A stretch of DNA of 64,000 bases from the NCBI GenBank assembly GCA_916048095.2, contig OU696584.1, positions 72,001 to 136,000 on the forward strand, written 5' to 3'. The position numbers were made by a program, and so were the translations under genes. Source of the stretch: Sacculina carcini (Eukaryota > Arthropoda > Thecostraca > Sacculinidae). The notes under the pieces were generated by a model. That model ran no database searches and had not been told where the DNA came from. It saw only the letters and a list, made by a program, of their open reading frames with translations. Of this stretch, positions 11,123-23,546 are shown piece after piece. The stretch's first letter is position 1. Every line of letters begins with the position of its first letter.

Positions 11123-12627
11123 GTGAAGAAGCTAACTCAATGTTTTTCTGCCGAAGAGATTGTTGAGGCTGAAATAGATTTGATCCGTTACACACAGGCT
11201 CAAGCATTTTCGTCAGACATAGCCTCCATTCGTGCAGGTTTGCCAGTGAAAGGCGTTTTGGTAAAGCTCCGACCGTTTTTAGACAACAAGGGTGTGTTGC
11301 GAGTAGGTGGTCGTGTACAGTTATCGTAAATCAGTATCGTACATTTATCCGATAATTCTTCCTCGCTGCCATATGGCTAAATTCATTGTTATCTATTTGC
11401 ATTTGCTAATGAAACACGCCGGTGTTTCTTCGTTGTTGACTAGTATTCGTGAACAATAATGGATAATTGGAGTTAGACGGCTGGCAAAGTCAGTATTGAA
11501 GGTCTGCGTTCCCTGTATAAGATTGAGTTGTAAACCATGCAAAGTTAAATTTAGTTCACTTCCTGAACATCGTGTGACAGGCTCAGCGCCTTTTTCGCAG
11601 ACGGGTGTCGATCATGTTGGACCCGTGTTCTGCTCTGATAGAAAGGGTAAAAATGGTATATTTGTTTATTCACTTGCGCTTGTGTTCGCGCTATTCATCT
11701 TGAACTTGTTGATTCGCTTTCTGTTTGCGATTCTGTTTGCGATGCGACTGTTTGCGCTTTCTGTTTCCGATGCGATTGCTTGCATTTAAGAGGTTTGTAG
11801 CAAGGCGAGGGTTGCCCAGCCTAATGCAACCCGATAAGGCCCGAACATTCCATTGTGCCGCAGATTCTCTTCAACATCAGTTTTCTCAGCTTTTCTTCTG
11901 CTGGAAATTTATTGTTCCTTGTGCCCCATGGTGGGGAGGATATTGGGAGCGCCACGTGAGAAGTGTCAAAAATTTGCTTAAGCGCTCCTTGGTAAGCAGC
12001 ACTTTGCGCCGCTCTGACTTGGAGACTGTCCTATGTGAGGTCGAAGCTGTTGTTAACTCGCGTCCGTTGACCTTTGTAGGTGATTGTGTCGAGGATATCA
12101 AACCATTAACACCCTCTCATTTCTTGATCGGACTAGCGTCGCATTTATCTTCAGTCAGCGGTCCAAACCAGTTTGCATTTTCACGCTGCGGCTTGATAGC
12201 GGCTGACAAGGAACGCGTAGCTTTGCTGAAGGAGTTTTGGAATCGTTGGAGCCTTGAGTATATTCGTTTTCTTCCTAATCCTTCATTAATACAGTGTCGT
12301 GAGAACACTCTCAAAGTGGGTTCTGTGGTTTTGATTTCGGACGACCGAGTTGGCAGATTTCGGTGGCCTCTTGGAGTCGTAGAAGAACTTCATTGTGGTA
12401 GTGATGGTATTGTCCGTTCTGTCAAGTTGAGGACAATTGGAGGGACTCTGGTACAACCATTGCAACGTTTACATCATCTAGATGCTTTGGATTCATCCCA
12501 CCTTGGTAGTCATTGTATTGAAACTGAGGACAGAGCCGTGGATAATCCTGCTACCACAGACGAAACTGTACATCCTTTGCAAATGACCCGTACAACGCGT
12601 AGTGGGAGAATGTCTCGCCCACCCTAA
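11123..12627 (+). pseudogene. BEL/Pao integrase (frameshifted)
   Basis: N-terminal integrase sequence (LRPFLDNKGVLRVGGR, 11267-11314) is followed by stops. The zinc-domain remnant CIRLSCKPCKVKF is at 11516. The first catalytic Asp is in TGVDHVGPVF (11602), the second in PDKARTFH (11833), and the Glu in PWWGGYWERHVRSVK (11950). A short internal expansion of TTTGCGATTC-like units (11715-11780) interrupts the core. The C-terminus includes VNSRPLTFVGD and PLTPSHFLIG, typical of the Pao C-terminal domain. Confidence 0.85.
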
Positions 12628-12692
12628 ATATTTGGAGAATCATGTATATATGGTGTTTGGCTTAAATCTGACCGATTTGAGTGTGGGGAGTA

Positions 12693-13050
12693 TGTTTAAT
12701 ATTGTTAAGAACAATATTGTGTAGTTCGTGTATTTAACTGTATCGTGTTTGTTTTACCACCGAACTTTGTATACTTTGAATATTTTGTTGTGTGAGCTGT
12801 TCGTACCCTACGACCGTTGCCATAGCAACGCGGCGGTTGTGGCGTACCGTCTCTGGTTTCATGTCTTGCGCGTTTAGTATGTATGGCCTGTGTACAGTGT
12901 TTAACATTTTTCATTTTACGCTTGCTTGCTTCATGAACTGCTGGGCAGTTCGCCTCTGTTGTTCGTCCGAGTATGTTGTCGTTTGATTGTGGCAAGATTG
13001 CATTGGCCCATATAGCGTTATAGATTGTTGACTTTGGAAATCTATAATAC
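12693..13050 (+). repeat. BEL/Pao 3' LTR
   Basis: Begins TGTTTAATATTG after the purine-rich GTGTGGGGAG and ends ATAATAC. It has the same length as the 5' LTR (358 bp) and differs at a modest number of positions, so the insertion is neither ancient nor very recent. Confidence 0.88.
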
Positions 13051-13054
13051 GTTC

Positions 13055-13735
13055 TTTCGTTGTATATTCTCCCTAAAAATGTTTGACTCAATCACAGAAA
13101 AGGTTAACGAATCCAAGCTACTTAATTTTCCTTCCATCCACAAACTATTCACCCTGTTACTAATCTTTCGTGGCCTACAGCGAGGCAGCACGTTCCAAAT
13201 AAGAGCCAACGTCTCACATATATTGAGTAACTACATGGACATTACTTGTCCTGCCTTTATAACAATATTGTTTAAAAATGGTCTTTTTCATTTTTGTCCG
13301 AATCTGTTCAATAGTCTTCCTCAACATCTGAAATATCTTCCAGCTACAAATAAATCACTGATTAATGAGTATATGAAAAAATATGTGTTGGATTTAAATT
13401 GTATTCAGTCTTTTTTTGATATTGAATTCGCAGTTTTGCTTGAGCGATTTCTGCTTATTGTATGTGTATGCTTCTGACAATTGTTTTTGTACTTTTGGAT
13501 GAATGATGTATAATCTCACTTTGCATAGTATTGTCTTTTTCAATTATCACATTGCACAGCCTTCACGTCCGCTATTGTACAAACTTTTATGTCCGCTAAG
13601 GAGCTCATGCTCGACGGACATTTGTCACCTTGATTTGTTCTTATTATTATTATTATTATTGTTTTGTTATTATTGTATTGTTTGTGTGTGACCATAAACT
13701 TACAAACTTAAAAACTTAAAAAACGTAAAAGTGCT
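13055..13735 (+). pseudogene. CR1/Jockey-like LINE, 3' part
   Basis: Continues in frame from 6466: FRCIFSLKMFDSITEKVNE, then LNFPSIHKLFTLLLIF and LFHFCPNLFNSLPQHLKYLP, ending with NEYMKKYVLDLN. This is the usual C-terminal tail of arthropod-type CR1/Jockey ORF2. The remainder is a T-rich 3' untranslated region with (TTA)n at 13640-13665 and an A-rich end near 13715-13730. Confidence 0.85.
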
Positions 13736-13885
13736 GATATAAATGAGCGAAGAGGGGCCGTGCAAAGGCTATCCAACCATTCATATGATCTAATCGGATT
13801 TTAGCACAACGCCACAACAGTGTGGACATATTTACTGCAATGTATTTTCAATGTATTGGCTGTATCATTGCATGTCTGCGTGTAT

Positions 13886-13891
13886 GCTTGC

Positions 13892-13939
<48 letters not shown>

Positions 13940-13970
13940 GTGTGTGTTTGTGCGTGTGTGTGTGTGTGTG
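13886..13970 (+). repeat. (TG)n tract before RMC1 exon b
   Basis: About 80 bp of TG repeats with a few CG interruptions. It ends only 4 bp before the TTAG acceptor of the next exon, where a polypyrimidine tract would be expected. Confidence 0.9.
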
Positions 13971-13974
13971 TTAG

Positions 13975-14137
13975 TGGACAGTGTGTTTGACAAGGGAGCG
14001 ACAGATAGCCTGCGGTTATGTGACCTGACCTTGTGTGAGCTCTACGGATATCCGTACTTGCTGGTCATGCGGCACCATAGATTGTCCGGCGGTCAGGACG
14101 CTCTTCCGTCTCATTGTTTGCTCTATCGTCTCAACAG
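13975..14137 (+). CDS. RMC1: RMC1 exon b
   Basis: The split first codon joins G from exon a to give Val. Translation DSLRLCDLTLCELYGYPYLL then VMRHHR matches the human IYGQLYVLFLRHH region, and CLLYRLN matches the human VLYHLP segment. The donor is AACAG|GTGCCC in phase 2. The exon follows a TTAG acceptor directly after a TG tract. Confidence 0.87.
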
Positions 14138-14167
14138 GTGCCCAGTACCCGTCCAAATTCATAATTA

Positions 14168-15544
14168 CACGGTGCGGCAACATAACTTCCTTTTTTAAAA
14201 GGCAATAAAACAAGATGTATAAATTAGAAATGTTTTAATTTTATTTCATAATTATAGCACATATGTAAAGTTTTGTTTCACACAGTTTTGAAAATTATAT
14301 CAGGTAGGTGACGTCCCCATTGTCCATACACTGAATATACCGATTTCGGGTGTTTGCCATGACCCTCACCATCGTATCAGCTGGTATATTGGCAATTTCA
14401 TCACGGATATTGGTCTGGTAGGCTTATCGGGCGTTTGACATAAACACGGGATTTGAAATATATCCACAAATAAAAATCACAAGGGACAAATCAAGGGAAC
14501 GGGTTGGTCACTCCAAATCGCCCCTTATTGAAATGAGGCGCTCCGGAAAATGTTCCCTGAAGTGTGAGCCGTTGCTCCGTCCTGTTGAAACCAAATATCC
14601 CCTAGGTCCAATTTTTCATTTATTGGAAAAAATCCTCCAACAGGTTTACTTACCGCTCTGAATTCACTGTCACTGTGACCTAATTTTCATCAAAAAACAA
14701 AGGACCAACAATGCCGATCGAAGATATTGCACACCACACTGTGACTTGGACTGTGACTTTTTTACATACATACATATTTTGCCACAATCAGTACACAAGA
14801 ACACACAATTAATATGCAACAAAAGTAGTGGTATGGAGCTTTAGGTGAATGCAAAGGCCTTTCATGCAATTCATGGGGATTGGTATCTGCCCAGTAGCGC
14901 ATGTTTTGTTTGTAGACGGATCCAGACAAATGAAAATGTGCTTCATCACTAAAGTAAACAATAGCGTGTTCAGGATCGTTTTCGAGAAGTGCCTTACATG
15001 CGTTCCTTCGTGAAGTGAAATTACGTACCGAGAGTTCGTGCACAATCGCCATCTTGTAAGCATGGTAATGAAGGTCATCGTGAAGTATTCGTCTCACTGA
15101 ACGATCAGAAAGTCCAAGGACAGAGGCATGCTTGCGAGCAAACGCCGTGGGGATTGCAAGACTGAAGCTCTCACTGCCTCAATGTTGTCAAGTGATCTCA
15201 TGGGCCGAGGAACTCCAGTTCTTCGTCGTGTCGTACTCCCGGTTTTTCTGAATGTAGTGACCCATGTAACAATTTATTTCCGGTCCGTAACAGGGCCTCT
15301 CGGGGCTACATTGAAACGATTTCGAAAGGCGCGCTGGGTTGCAATAACAGACTGACGATTCGAGAAGTAAGCTTCGAAGCGCAAAAGCATGCTCCTCACT
15401 ACTCCACCGCATGATAGCAACTGACTGTATTCCCAAGTAAACTTTAAGAACGGCCCTGTTAAATGAAACTACGCCCACACTGCTACTACCTCTACCGCCA
15501 TATTGCCACGCATTATAAAAAGGTAGTTATGTTGCCGCAACCTG
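14168..15544 (-). mobile_element. Tc1/mariner element, decayed
   Basis: Terminal inverted repeats CACGGTGCGGCAACATAACT at the left and the complement of GTTATGTTGCCGCAACC at the right enclose 1.4 kb, flanked by TA on both sides (14166-14167, 15545-15546). On the minus strand a broken transposase reads RWSSEEHAFALRS (about 15411), then SVRRILHDDLHYHAYK and VYFSDEAHFHLSGSVYKQNM, the last holding the first catalytic Asp. Later parts are shifted. This transposase style is abundant in arthropods. Confidence 0.88.
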
Positions 15545-16179
15545 TACATACAAACATGAAAGCACACAAAATAATGACTTATGGAAATATGGAATTGTAT
15601 ACTTGAGTTTATAACACGCAAGAAATACATATACATACACTTGTTTCAACTTATTAAAATTGACAAACATCATCACAGACATGATGCTTACATTTTTAAT
15701 ATTCACAACGATTACTAAGCCGATCGAATGGTTCCTTTTTTCAATGTCAAATACTTGCCGTAAACATATATTTGAACGACACCTTTAATAGAACGGCATC
15801 TTGGGGAACAATTGAAAATTTAAACGGCACCCTTATTTCACAGCTTAATTGAAAGTTTTTATTTTATGATAAATATTTATTGCATGAAATTGTCTATTGT
15901 TTGTGTTGTATTATTTACTTCAAATTGTATCAAAATAATATACGTGGTTTTTTATTTGTATATATGTTCATATGTTTTGTTCATATGTATGTATGTATAT
16001 GTTTTTAGTCATTTATATCTAGTCATTTATCTATTTATATCTATAAAGATGTTGTGTTCTTGGCTCGTCTTTTTGATGTATTTAAAAAATCAATACTTGG
16101 TAAAGCTTTGTTGAGGCGAAACGCTGTACAAATATAGCGAGAATGTGTGTGTGTGTGTGAGTGTGTGTGTGTGTGTGTA
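15545..16179. other. AT-rich intronic sequence
   Basis: About 70 percent A+T with no recognisable protein or repeat boundary. A short TG tract starts at 16145. Confidence 0.5.
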
Positions 16180-17047
16180 TGTAAGTAAGTAAGTAAGTTT
16201 ATTCGTCACTCATACATGCAGTTCAGTCAATAGTGCGTATACACGAGATAGAAGCACATGTGACAATAGTCCGACAAGCTCACGCTTCTTTTCGGACTGA
16301 TAATTAAACACTAAGCAATACTACTAGACACCTAGTTGGGTTTTAGGATATGATCTATGCTCGGACTGTCCTGTCTTTTTTCCAATATTTGTCTAGTTTT
16401 TCTTTGAACAGCGATACACTATTGTCTTCTACAATCGTCTTGTGTAAACTGTTCCATTCATTCACACAGCGGAACGGAAAGCTATATTTCTTTATGTATT
16501 TTCTACATCTCGTTTTTCTCAATTTTTTATGGCCTCGTCCTCGTTGTTTTTGCTGCACTAGTCCAATTTCTTTCGAATCCAGTATTCCTGTCATGAATCT
16601 GTAGATGTCAATTAAGTCTCCTCTCTCTCTTCTTCTCTCCAACGTTGGCAGATTCATCCCATCCAACCTTTCCTCATAGGCTGGCGCTCGAATCTCCGAT
16701 ACTAGTTTGGTCGCCAATCTCTTTAATTTTTCAGTTTGTCTAATATGACGCACTTCGTGGGGGCATCATACAACAGCAGCATACTCAATTCTTGGTCTGA
16801 TTATTGTCACTATTATATTTATCATCATATCTTGGTCGATGTGATTGAAGACGTATATCATGCGTGTTATAGTTGCATATGTTTTCCGGTATATATAATT
16901 TACATGAGCATCTGGAGACAAATCATTTTGTATTATAACTCCCAAATCTTTCTCTTGATCAGTTTCTTTCAGTTTCAAGTCTCCCAGCTTATACTCAAAC
17001 AATGGCCTTTTCTGACTAGTTCCAAATTTCATTACGTGACATTTCAA
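16180..17047 (-). pseudogene. CR1-like LINE, 5'-truncated 3' end
   Basis: Minus-strand frames read LGVIIQNDLSPDAHVNYIYR, then RMIYVFNHIDQDMM and PRIEYAAVV. After a one-step frameshift near 16760 come RLATKLVSEIRAPAYEERL and PTLERRRERGDLIDIYRFM, ending FKEKLDKYWKKDR. This is the thumb and C-terminal domain of CR1-type ORF2. The 3' end carries an AATAAA signal and (ACTT)n near 16184-16200. Upstream RT is missing, so it is a typical 5'-truncated insertion. Confidence 0.88.
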
Positions 17048-17104
17048 CGTGTGTGTATGTGTGTGTGTGGGTGTGTGTGTGTCAGTTCAGTTCGTTTCGT
17101 TTAT

Positions 17105-17417
17105 TGCCAACATATACATGTACATAACAACATTGATATTAAACAATGTCGAGTGAAACACTCTTTGACAGACTTAACTATACATATAATATACACATTT
17201 GTGGTAATGCAAACATAAGCAATTACTAAAAACACATACAAATCACATACAAACACACGGAGCTAGCGCAAACTTTCTAATACAATCACCAGCAGACACA
17301 CCTGAATTCGCCAAACATACAAACACATAATTCGATTTGGATACGCAGATATGACGATAGGGCATAACGAGTTATCAATTTTCATTACATATTCTCACTT
17401 CTTAACTCGCGTGTATC
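17105..17417. other. Intronic sequence, nothing recognised
   Basis: AT-rich sequence with no coding homology. A short inverted version of a TTCGTTTATTGCC-type LINE 3' end may be present near 17090-17105. Confidence 0.35.
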
Positions 17418-17442
17418 TATCTATATATATAAAAGAGATCCT

Positions 17443-17445
<3 letters not shown>

Positions 17446-17509
<64 letters not shown>

Positions 17510-17516
17510 TGTGTTT
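17446..17516 (+). repeat. (TG)n microsatellite
   Basis: Uninterrupted TG repeats just inside the first Helitron-like 5' end. A shorter TG/TCTG tract occupies the equivalent position after the second 5' end at about 18630, so the tract belongs to the element. Confidence 0.9.
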
Positions 17517-20500
17517 CTGTCCCACCCTCCTTGGTCCATTTTCTATCAGCTACTTCTCAGCCACCACTTGGCGTACCCGCCAACAATTTATATCATCACG
17601 TTGGAAATTTTCTTGTCTACACTTTAGGCTAAATTTAATATTTTAAAAATAAAACCAAAAAAGTAATAGCGGTGAAAAGACAAAATGAACCCTGAAAAAT
17701 GCGAAAATTTTGGTGAATTGATCATCTCAGACTAGGCTGAGTGCGGTCAAGATTGGATGGTTGGATTGGGTTGGGTAGGTTTTACTCAGGTTATATTGGG
17801 CTTAAATGATAGCGCAACATATTTAAATTTTAGCAATAAATATTATAGCGGTAAAAGTAAAATAGTACTTGAGCAAATGATGTTGGGGAATGATGTTAAG
17901 TAATAAATATAGTTTGGAAGCATTCTGATGAAAAGATTTCATCATATTTCATTGGTTGTTTCGTGTTTGTGTTCTGAATTACACCACACGACGGGCAGAT
18001 TTATATATCAGGCGGGCTGAGGGATAATATTTGTCAAAATATAAACAAAAATATCCAGATTTAGACTTTTCTATTGTTTAAGATATTTATAGGTTACATT
18101 TTTTGCTTATCAATTTGTATTCATTATATTTTATGGATTTAATATGAATTTTATTGTATGAATTGTTCCGCACGACGGGCGGGTTTAAAAGCAAGTGTTT
18201 TCATTTTTTAGTTCATTTTTTCAAATGGTTTTATTTAAAAAAGTTTTTTTTAATATAAATGCTCCGCGGGCAGCAACTATAGATAATAGAACGTTCAATT
18301 TCCCCTGTACAATTAATCCATACACAAAACCAATGGATTTGACTTCAAGATCCAGAACGGATCGTGTTCGAGCTCTGAATTATTCAGCACGACGGATGGG
18401 TGTAAAAATGACTAAGGCGGAGTGAGGGGAAATATTTAGTCGAAATATAAATAATTCAACTTAGAATTTTCAATTGATTAATATTCTTATGAGTGTACCC
18501 TATATTCTTATGAGTGTATTTTTAATTTTCCATATTTTGTATGAATTGAATATGAATTTCATGTTATGAATTGTTCCGCACAACGGGCGGGTTTAAATGC
18601 TAGTCTATATATATAAAAGAGATCCTCTGTGTGCCTGTGTGTGTGTGTCTGTCTGTCCCACCCTCCTTGGTCCATTTTCTATGAGCTCTTACTCGGCCAC
18701 CACTTGGCGTACCCGCTAACAATTTATACCATCACGTTGCAAATTTTCTTGTCTACAATATAGGCTAAATTTAAAATTTTAAAAATAAAACCAAAAAAAG
18801 TTATAGCCATGAAAATCAAAATGAACCCTGAAAAATGCGAAAATTTTGGCCAATATTCTGCCATCGAGATCTCCTAAACCAGAAATGGTACAGCAATACA
18901 GATTATACCACTGTGTAGAAAATTTTCCGTTCTACAAGATAGGCTATAATTCATATCCAAAAATTAAACCTAAAACATGTAAAATTGGAAAAAAATCGAT
19001 CTACATTCAAAATTTCATTTAAACTCCAGGCGTCCGATTTTATTTACTTCTTCTCTATTTCTCAGCAACTAAATTTCACACATCAAAATTAATAATACCA
19101 TCATGCTGGGAATTTCGTGTTCTACACCACGGTATAAATTTTAATTTTCCATAGTGTATTAAAAAAAAGTTACGGCGGTGTGAAATCAAAATGACAAAGT
19201 CAAAAAGGCAAAATTAGCACCGAAAAACGCGAATATTTTGGTCAATATTCCGCTATCTATTCCTCTTAAACCAGCCAAGCTAGAGATATAAAAAATTATA
19301 CTATTGTGTAGAAAATTTTGTGTTCTAAAAGAAAAGATATAATCTATAATTAAGAATTAATTTTATTCATTTATCTACTATTTCTCAGTAACTATTTGTT
19401 ACACATCAAAATAAATTATACCATCGTGCTAGAAATTTTGTTTTCTACAATACCGTGTAACTTTTAGTTTTCCAAAGTGTGCCCAAAGGAAGTTACGGCG
19501 GTGTAAAGTCAAAACGACATGTTGCCAATTTGGCAGCTATTATGCGCACTTGCGATTATACAGGAATTAGGATAAATATACACTGATTTAATTTCACTGA
19601 AGTACAATCACTTTTAAGAATGCATCTTATTAGCTCTAATCATGAATGGTGTGGTTTTATTGCGTACAGTATAATTAATGCTACACTATACTGAATAGAA
19701 AGGCTTTATTGTCCTCAATATTTACTCATGAATTGTTCCGCACGACGGGCGGGTAAAATGCTACTGGGAACAAAGTAAACTACTGAATTTTACTGTGTAA
19801 TTTAATTGGCTTAATTTCAAGTTGCATACGCTTAAGTTGCATAAGGATATGGGTTGTAATATCATGCAGTGCCAACTATATGCATATGCTCTTTTAGCGG
19901 AAGCATTAATCTGGAATTATAGAGATGACAGAAAGTTGCATTGTTTTGATAGTGTTACACTTCTGAATTACTACACACGAAGGACGGGTGTGAATTTGAG
20001 CAATGTTGAGGGAAAAAAACTTCGTCAATAATTAAAAGAAGAATTTACAAATTTATATTTTTCTATTGGATAAGCTTTTTGCTTTTTGATTCATTATATT
20101 TCATTAATAGTTCTGCACGACGGGCGGGTTTAAATACGAGGCTGTTCGAGGGAAAATAGTTTGCCACATCTAAAATAAAAACATTCATAATTTGACTTTT
20201 CTATTGGTTAAGACTTCTTATGGGGTTACTTTTTCTTTTATAATTTATAATCGTTTTTTATTAATTCAATATTTATTTTACTTTATTAATTGTTCTGCAC
20301 AACGGGCGGGTTTTAATTCTAGATGGCGATGTTAACTTATAAATATATTTTGAAAACATTATGATATTACAGTTTAGTCATTTTTCATTGTTTTGTGTCA
20401 GAGTTCTGAATTATTCAGCACGACGGGCGTGTTTAAATAGGAACTTTTTTATGGTTTTACTCTTTTCTTTATTAATCCATATTTGTTTTCTCTTATGAAT

Positions 20501-20796
20501 TGAATACAAATTTAATAGTATGAATTGTTCCGCACGACGGGAGGGCTTACATGCTAGAATTTTCATTGTTACGTGTTTGTGTTCTGAATTATTCCGCACG
20601 ACGGGCACGTTCAAATATGAGGCGGATTGAGGGATCATATTTTGTCAAATTTAAATTTAAAATATTCACATTTTGAGTTTTTTATTGGTGAACGTATATA
20701 CAGGTTAATTTTTTTGCTTTTTAATTTGTATTCAATTTATTTTATGGATTGTTTATGAATTTTATTTTATTAATTGTTCAGCACGACGGTCGGGCT

Positions 20797-20801
<5 letters not shown>

Positions 20802-20877
<76 letters not shown>
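20802..20877. repeat. (TA)n microsatellite
   Basis: About 75 bp of perfect TA repeats directly after a degenerate GCACGACGG hairpin motif. Confidence 0.95.
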
Positions 20878-20881
<4 letters not shown>

Positions 20882-21485
20882 TTATTTATTTTATGTATAT
20901 ATAAAAGAAATTATCTGTCTGTATATGTATGCTTGAATATGAGGCGACATAATTGCGCGGGTTCAATGGTATAGATCAGGGGCTTCAAACGCAAACGAAG
21001 CGATGGCTCATTATTATGAAATAAAAATGTCCCGCGGGCAGCAATAAAACGTTCAATTTCACCGTGTAGAATGAATTCATATACAAAACTAATGGATTTG
21101 ACTTCAAGAACCAGAACGGATGGTGTTCGAGTTCTGAATTATTCCGCACGTCGGGCGGGTTTAAATATGAGGCGGGCTGAGTGAAATGAGTGACTGTGTG
21201 AGTATTTTGTCAAAATAAAATTAAATATAATGAAATTAAGACTTTTCAATTGATTAAGGGTTTTATGAGTTTGCCTGATTTATTTTTTAATTTGCCATAT
21301 TTTTATGAATTGTTCCGCACAACGGGCGGGTTTTAATGCTAGTAGAGTTATAAACATAAACTGCTATAACATGATTTATGACAAATGAAAAAACATCAAA
21401 GACTGAATATATAAATTTTCCACACGAGCAGGAAATTGAAATAACAAATTTTATGAGTCAGTTTTTGAATTAAATAAGTGAGTTC

Positions 21486-21830
21486 TCAGTATTTCTTGAA
21501 TTGGACTAAGGATTCAGATATTCCTGATGTGGGTGCGGAGTATAGGAACGAGTTTCTGTAGTGTTCTGCAGGGAGCAGCAAATTCAATTGATTGCATCTA
21601 GTATTAAAGCCATGTCCTTGCAGTTGGAAGATTTTATCATCTGTTTGATTGGATTTTAGGCAATCAGAAATGCCGAGTGCAGATAAATATTTCACCACAT
21701 TAGGGAATTTGAGCAGTTTAAATTTATTAAAATTTTTATCTGTTGGCTCTAGTTTTCTCCTATAATCAATAATTCTAACAACTGTTTTTTCTACTTTAAT
21801 TAAATTGTCCAAGAAAGATGGCCAAGTAGA
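21486..21830 (-). pseudogene. LINE ORF2 C-terminal fragment
   Basis: One open minus-strand frame reads IKVEKTVVRIIDYRRKLEPT, then FKLLKFPNVVKYLSALGI and QLQGHGFNTRCNQLN, ending ISESLVQFKKY. This is the C-terminal, post-thumb domain of Jockey/CR1-like LINEs. No RT motif is left upstream. Confidence 0.75.
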
Positions 21831-21894
21831 CGCTCACACTAATATATCATAGATAAGTCTAGAATATCAAAAGGTGTAATATATCATCACTAAA

Positions 21895-21922
21895 ATGTAT
21901 GTGTGTGTGTGTGTCTGTGGCT

Positions 21923-21995
<73 letters not shown>
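21895..21995 (+). repeat. (TG)n tract before RMC1 exon c
   Basis: About 100 bp of TG repeats running straight into the CAG acceptor at 21996-21998. Confidence 0.92.
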
Positions 21996-21998
<3 letters not shown>

Positions 21999-21999
<1 letters not shown>

Positions 22000-22104
22000 G
22001 ACAACGTGTTTGTTCGGATGGCGGTGTTGCGACTGAATGTTGGTGGTCGGTTTGCTGTGTCGGTGATTGATAGCGTTGTTGTTGTACATCATCAACAGTC
22101 GGCG
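21999..22104 (+). CDS. RMC1: RMC1 exon c
   Basis: Completes Ser across the splice, then DNVFVRMAVLRLNVGG, RFAVSVIDSVVVVHHQ and QSA, matching the human LKLNRTGKFALNVVDNLVVVHHQ segment closely. The exon ends in phase 0 with the donor GTCATA, which is weak. The next downstream GT donors would run past an in-frame TGA at 22147, so 22104 is the best end. Confidence 0.85.
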
Positions 22105-22149
22105 GTCATACATTTCTTTCTATTCACTCTATTTTGTGTTGTTTCATGA

Positions 22150-23546
22150 GGTGTAATTATCCATCTCCCTTTCTTAGTTATCTTGTACTATCTTCTCTGT
22201 CTCTTTGACACATATACAAACACACACACAAGCACTCACACACACGTTCTCACATGGTGTTCTGGGTGTTGTTAGGAGACTACAATCGCTGGATCATGAG
22301 CAGCAATGTCTGCTGGATGATGTAAATACTGTTTATAAAGGTTGATGGACGCGTCTTATGGTTGGTTGTATTCATGTAGCTTGTCACACTTGGCTAATTC
22401 GTCGACCACTAACATTTATAGTAAACGTTTTTCAATCGTAATTTACTGAAAACTTGCATTGTTCAAGCGTTTTAAGTAATCATTTCTTGCATTTTGCAAA
22501 TTGTAATGATTATTGTGTGCACACATTCGTGGTTTGCGCATATAGAACATGTTTGTTTGCACGTATACGGGCTTTAGTAGGTATTCCTATCTGCCATATA
22601 GAACGGTTCTGAGTATTTATGGTTTTTCTTAGGTAATTATGGTTTTTCGTATGTATACATGATATGTGGATATATATTCATATACAGAATGGGGTTTGAT
22701 AGTCGATTGGAGTATTTAGACTTTCGAAATAACTCTTCTTGTCGCTTCGTTTTTTTATTTATTTTTAGTATTGTGATTTTTTATTCGTCTTCGCTCACTG
22801 TGTGACATGGTTGAACGTACCAAGCACCGAGTGTGTTTGTGTTTATAACTTGTATTTTCCTGTTTTTTCTCCACAATATTTATATATTAAAAAATATCAG
22901 AGACTAATTTTTAGTTTCGTCTATGCAGGCATTGAGCGGTTGTTTCTCGTTTTGAATGCTTCTGAAAAGTATTCAATTAAGAATTCAAATGTCTCGTGAA
23001 ACCTAGCGTAAATTGTAATGTAATGTTGCATTGTTGCATTGTCATGATGATTATGTGACTGATTCGTGAATGTGTGTGTGTGCATGCGCGGTTGTGTGTG
23101 ATTTTGCGATATTTAATTGTGATATAGCTGTAGCATGTATGTGTGTGTGTGTGATTGATAATGTGTGCGTGTGTGCTTGTTTGTGTGCTTGCTTAGGGAG
23201 ATACATGGTTAAGTTACGGTGTATGCGTGTGTGCGCATGGATTTGCGCCAAAGGTTACGTGATACAAGATATCAAGGAGGAAGGCATGTTTGGATTATTT
23301 GGTCGTGATTGTGTGGAGAATGTCAATTGTGTAGTGTCGTTTAGAAGTTATATAGTTGGCCTGTGTATATGAATGCATTTCTTAAAGGAACTATATCGGT
23401 GTCTGAATATCAGCGGTAGATATTATGAGTTTGGTTACAAGTAGGAGGGCGTGCTTGGGTCGTGTCGTGTGTAAGTTATATAGTTGGCTTGAGTATACCA
23501 ATGTACTTTTTGTAGGAACTATATACAAGTTTGTCGACTCTCACAG
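22150..23546. other. RMC1 intron 3
   Basis: Intronic sequence with short TG and CA tracts (near 22210-22255 and 23070-23190). No transposon or coding sequence was recognised, which makes it the cleanest of the longer introns. Confidence 0.5.

Larger units (their letters stand above)
6467..13050 (+). mobile_element. BEL/Pao LTR retrotransposon, complete but inactive
   Basis: A 6.6-kb element with two 358-bp LTRs (6467-6824, 12693-13050), a tRNA-Phe-type primer site, a purine-rich stretch (GTGTGGGGAG) before the 3' LTR, and gag-protease-RT-RNase H-integrase order typical of Pao-type elements. Frameshifts, stops, a duplicated gag segment and a SINE inserted in pol make it non-autonomous. It is embedded in a LINE reading frame within RMC1 intron 1. 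Exact LTR ends carry an uncertainty of a few bases because the 5' LTR begins GG where the 3' LTR begins TG. Confidence 0.9.
17418..21345 (+). mobile_element. Helitron-like non-autonomous array (nested/tandem copies)
   Basis: Helitron-style 5' ends TCTATATATATAAAAGAGA occur near 17420 and 18604, with a related start near 20893. Helitron-style 3' ends have a small CCGC-ACGACGG-GCGG hairpin followed about 9 nt later by CTAGT (for example 18571-18605 and 21311-21343). At 18605 one 3' end abuts the next 5' end directly. The hairpin motif recurs about 14 times across the region in varied states of decay. No Rep/helicase coding sequence is present, so these are non-autonomous. The Helitron assignment rests on ends only. 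Confidence 0.62.
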
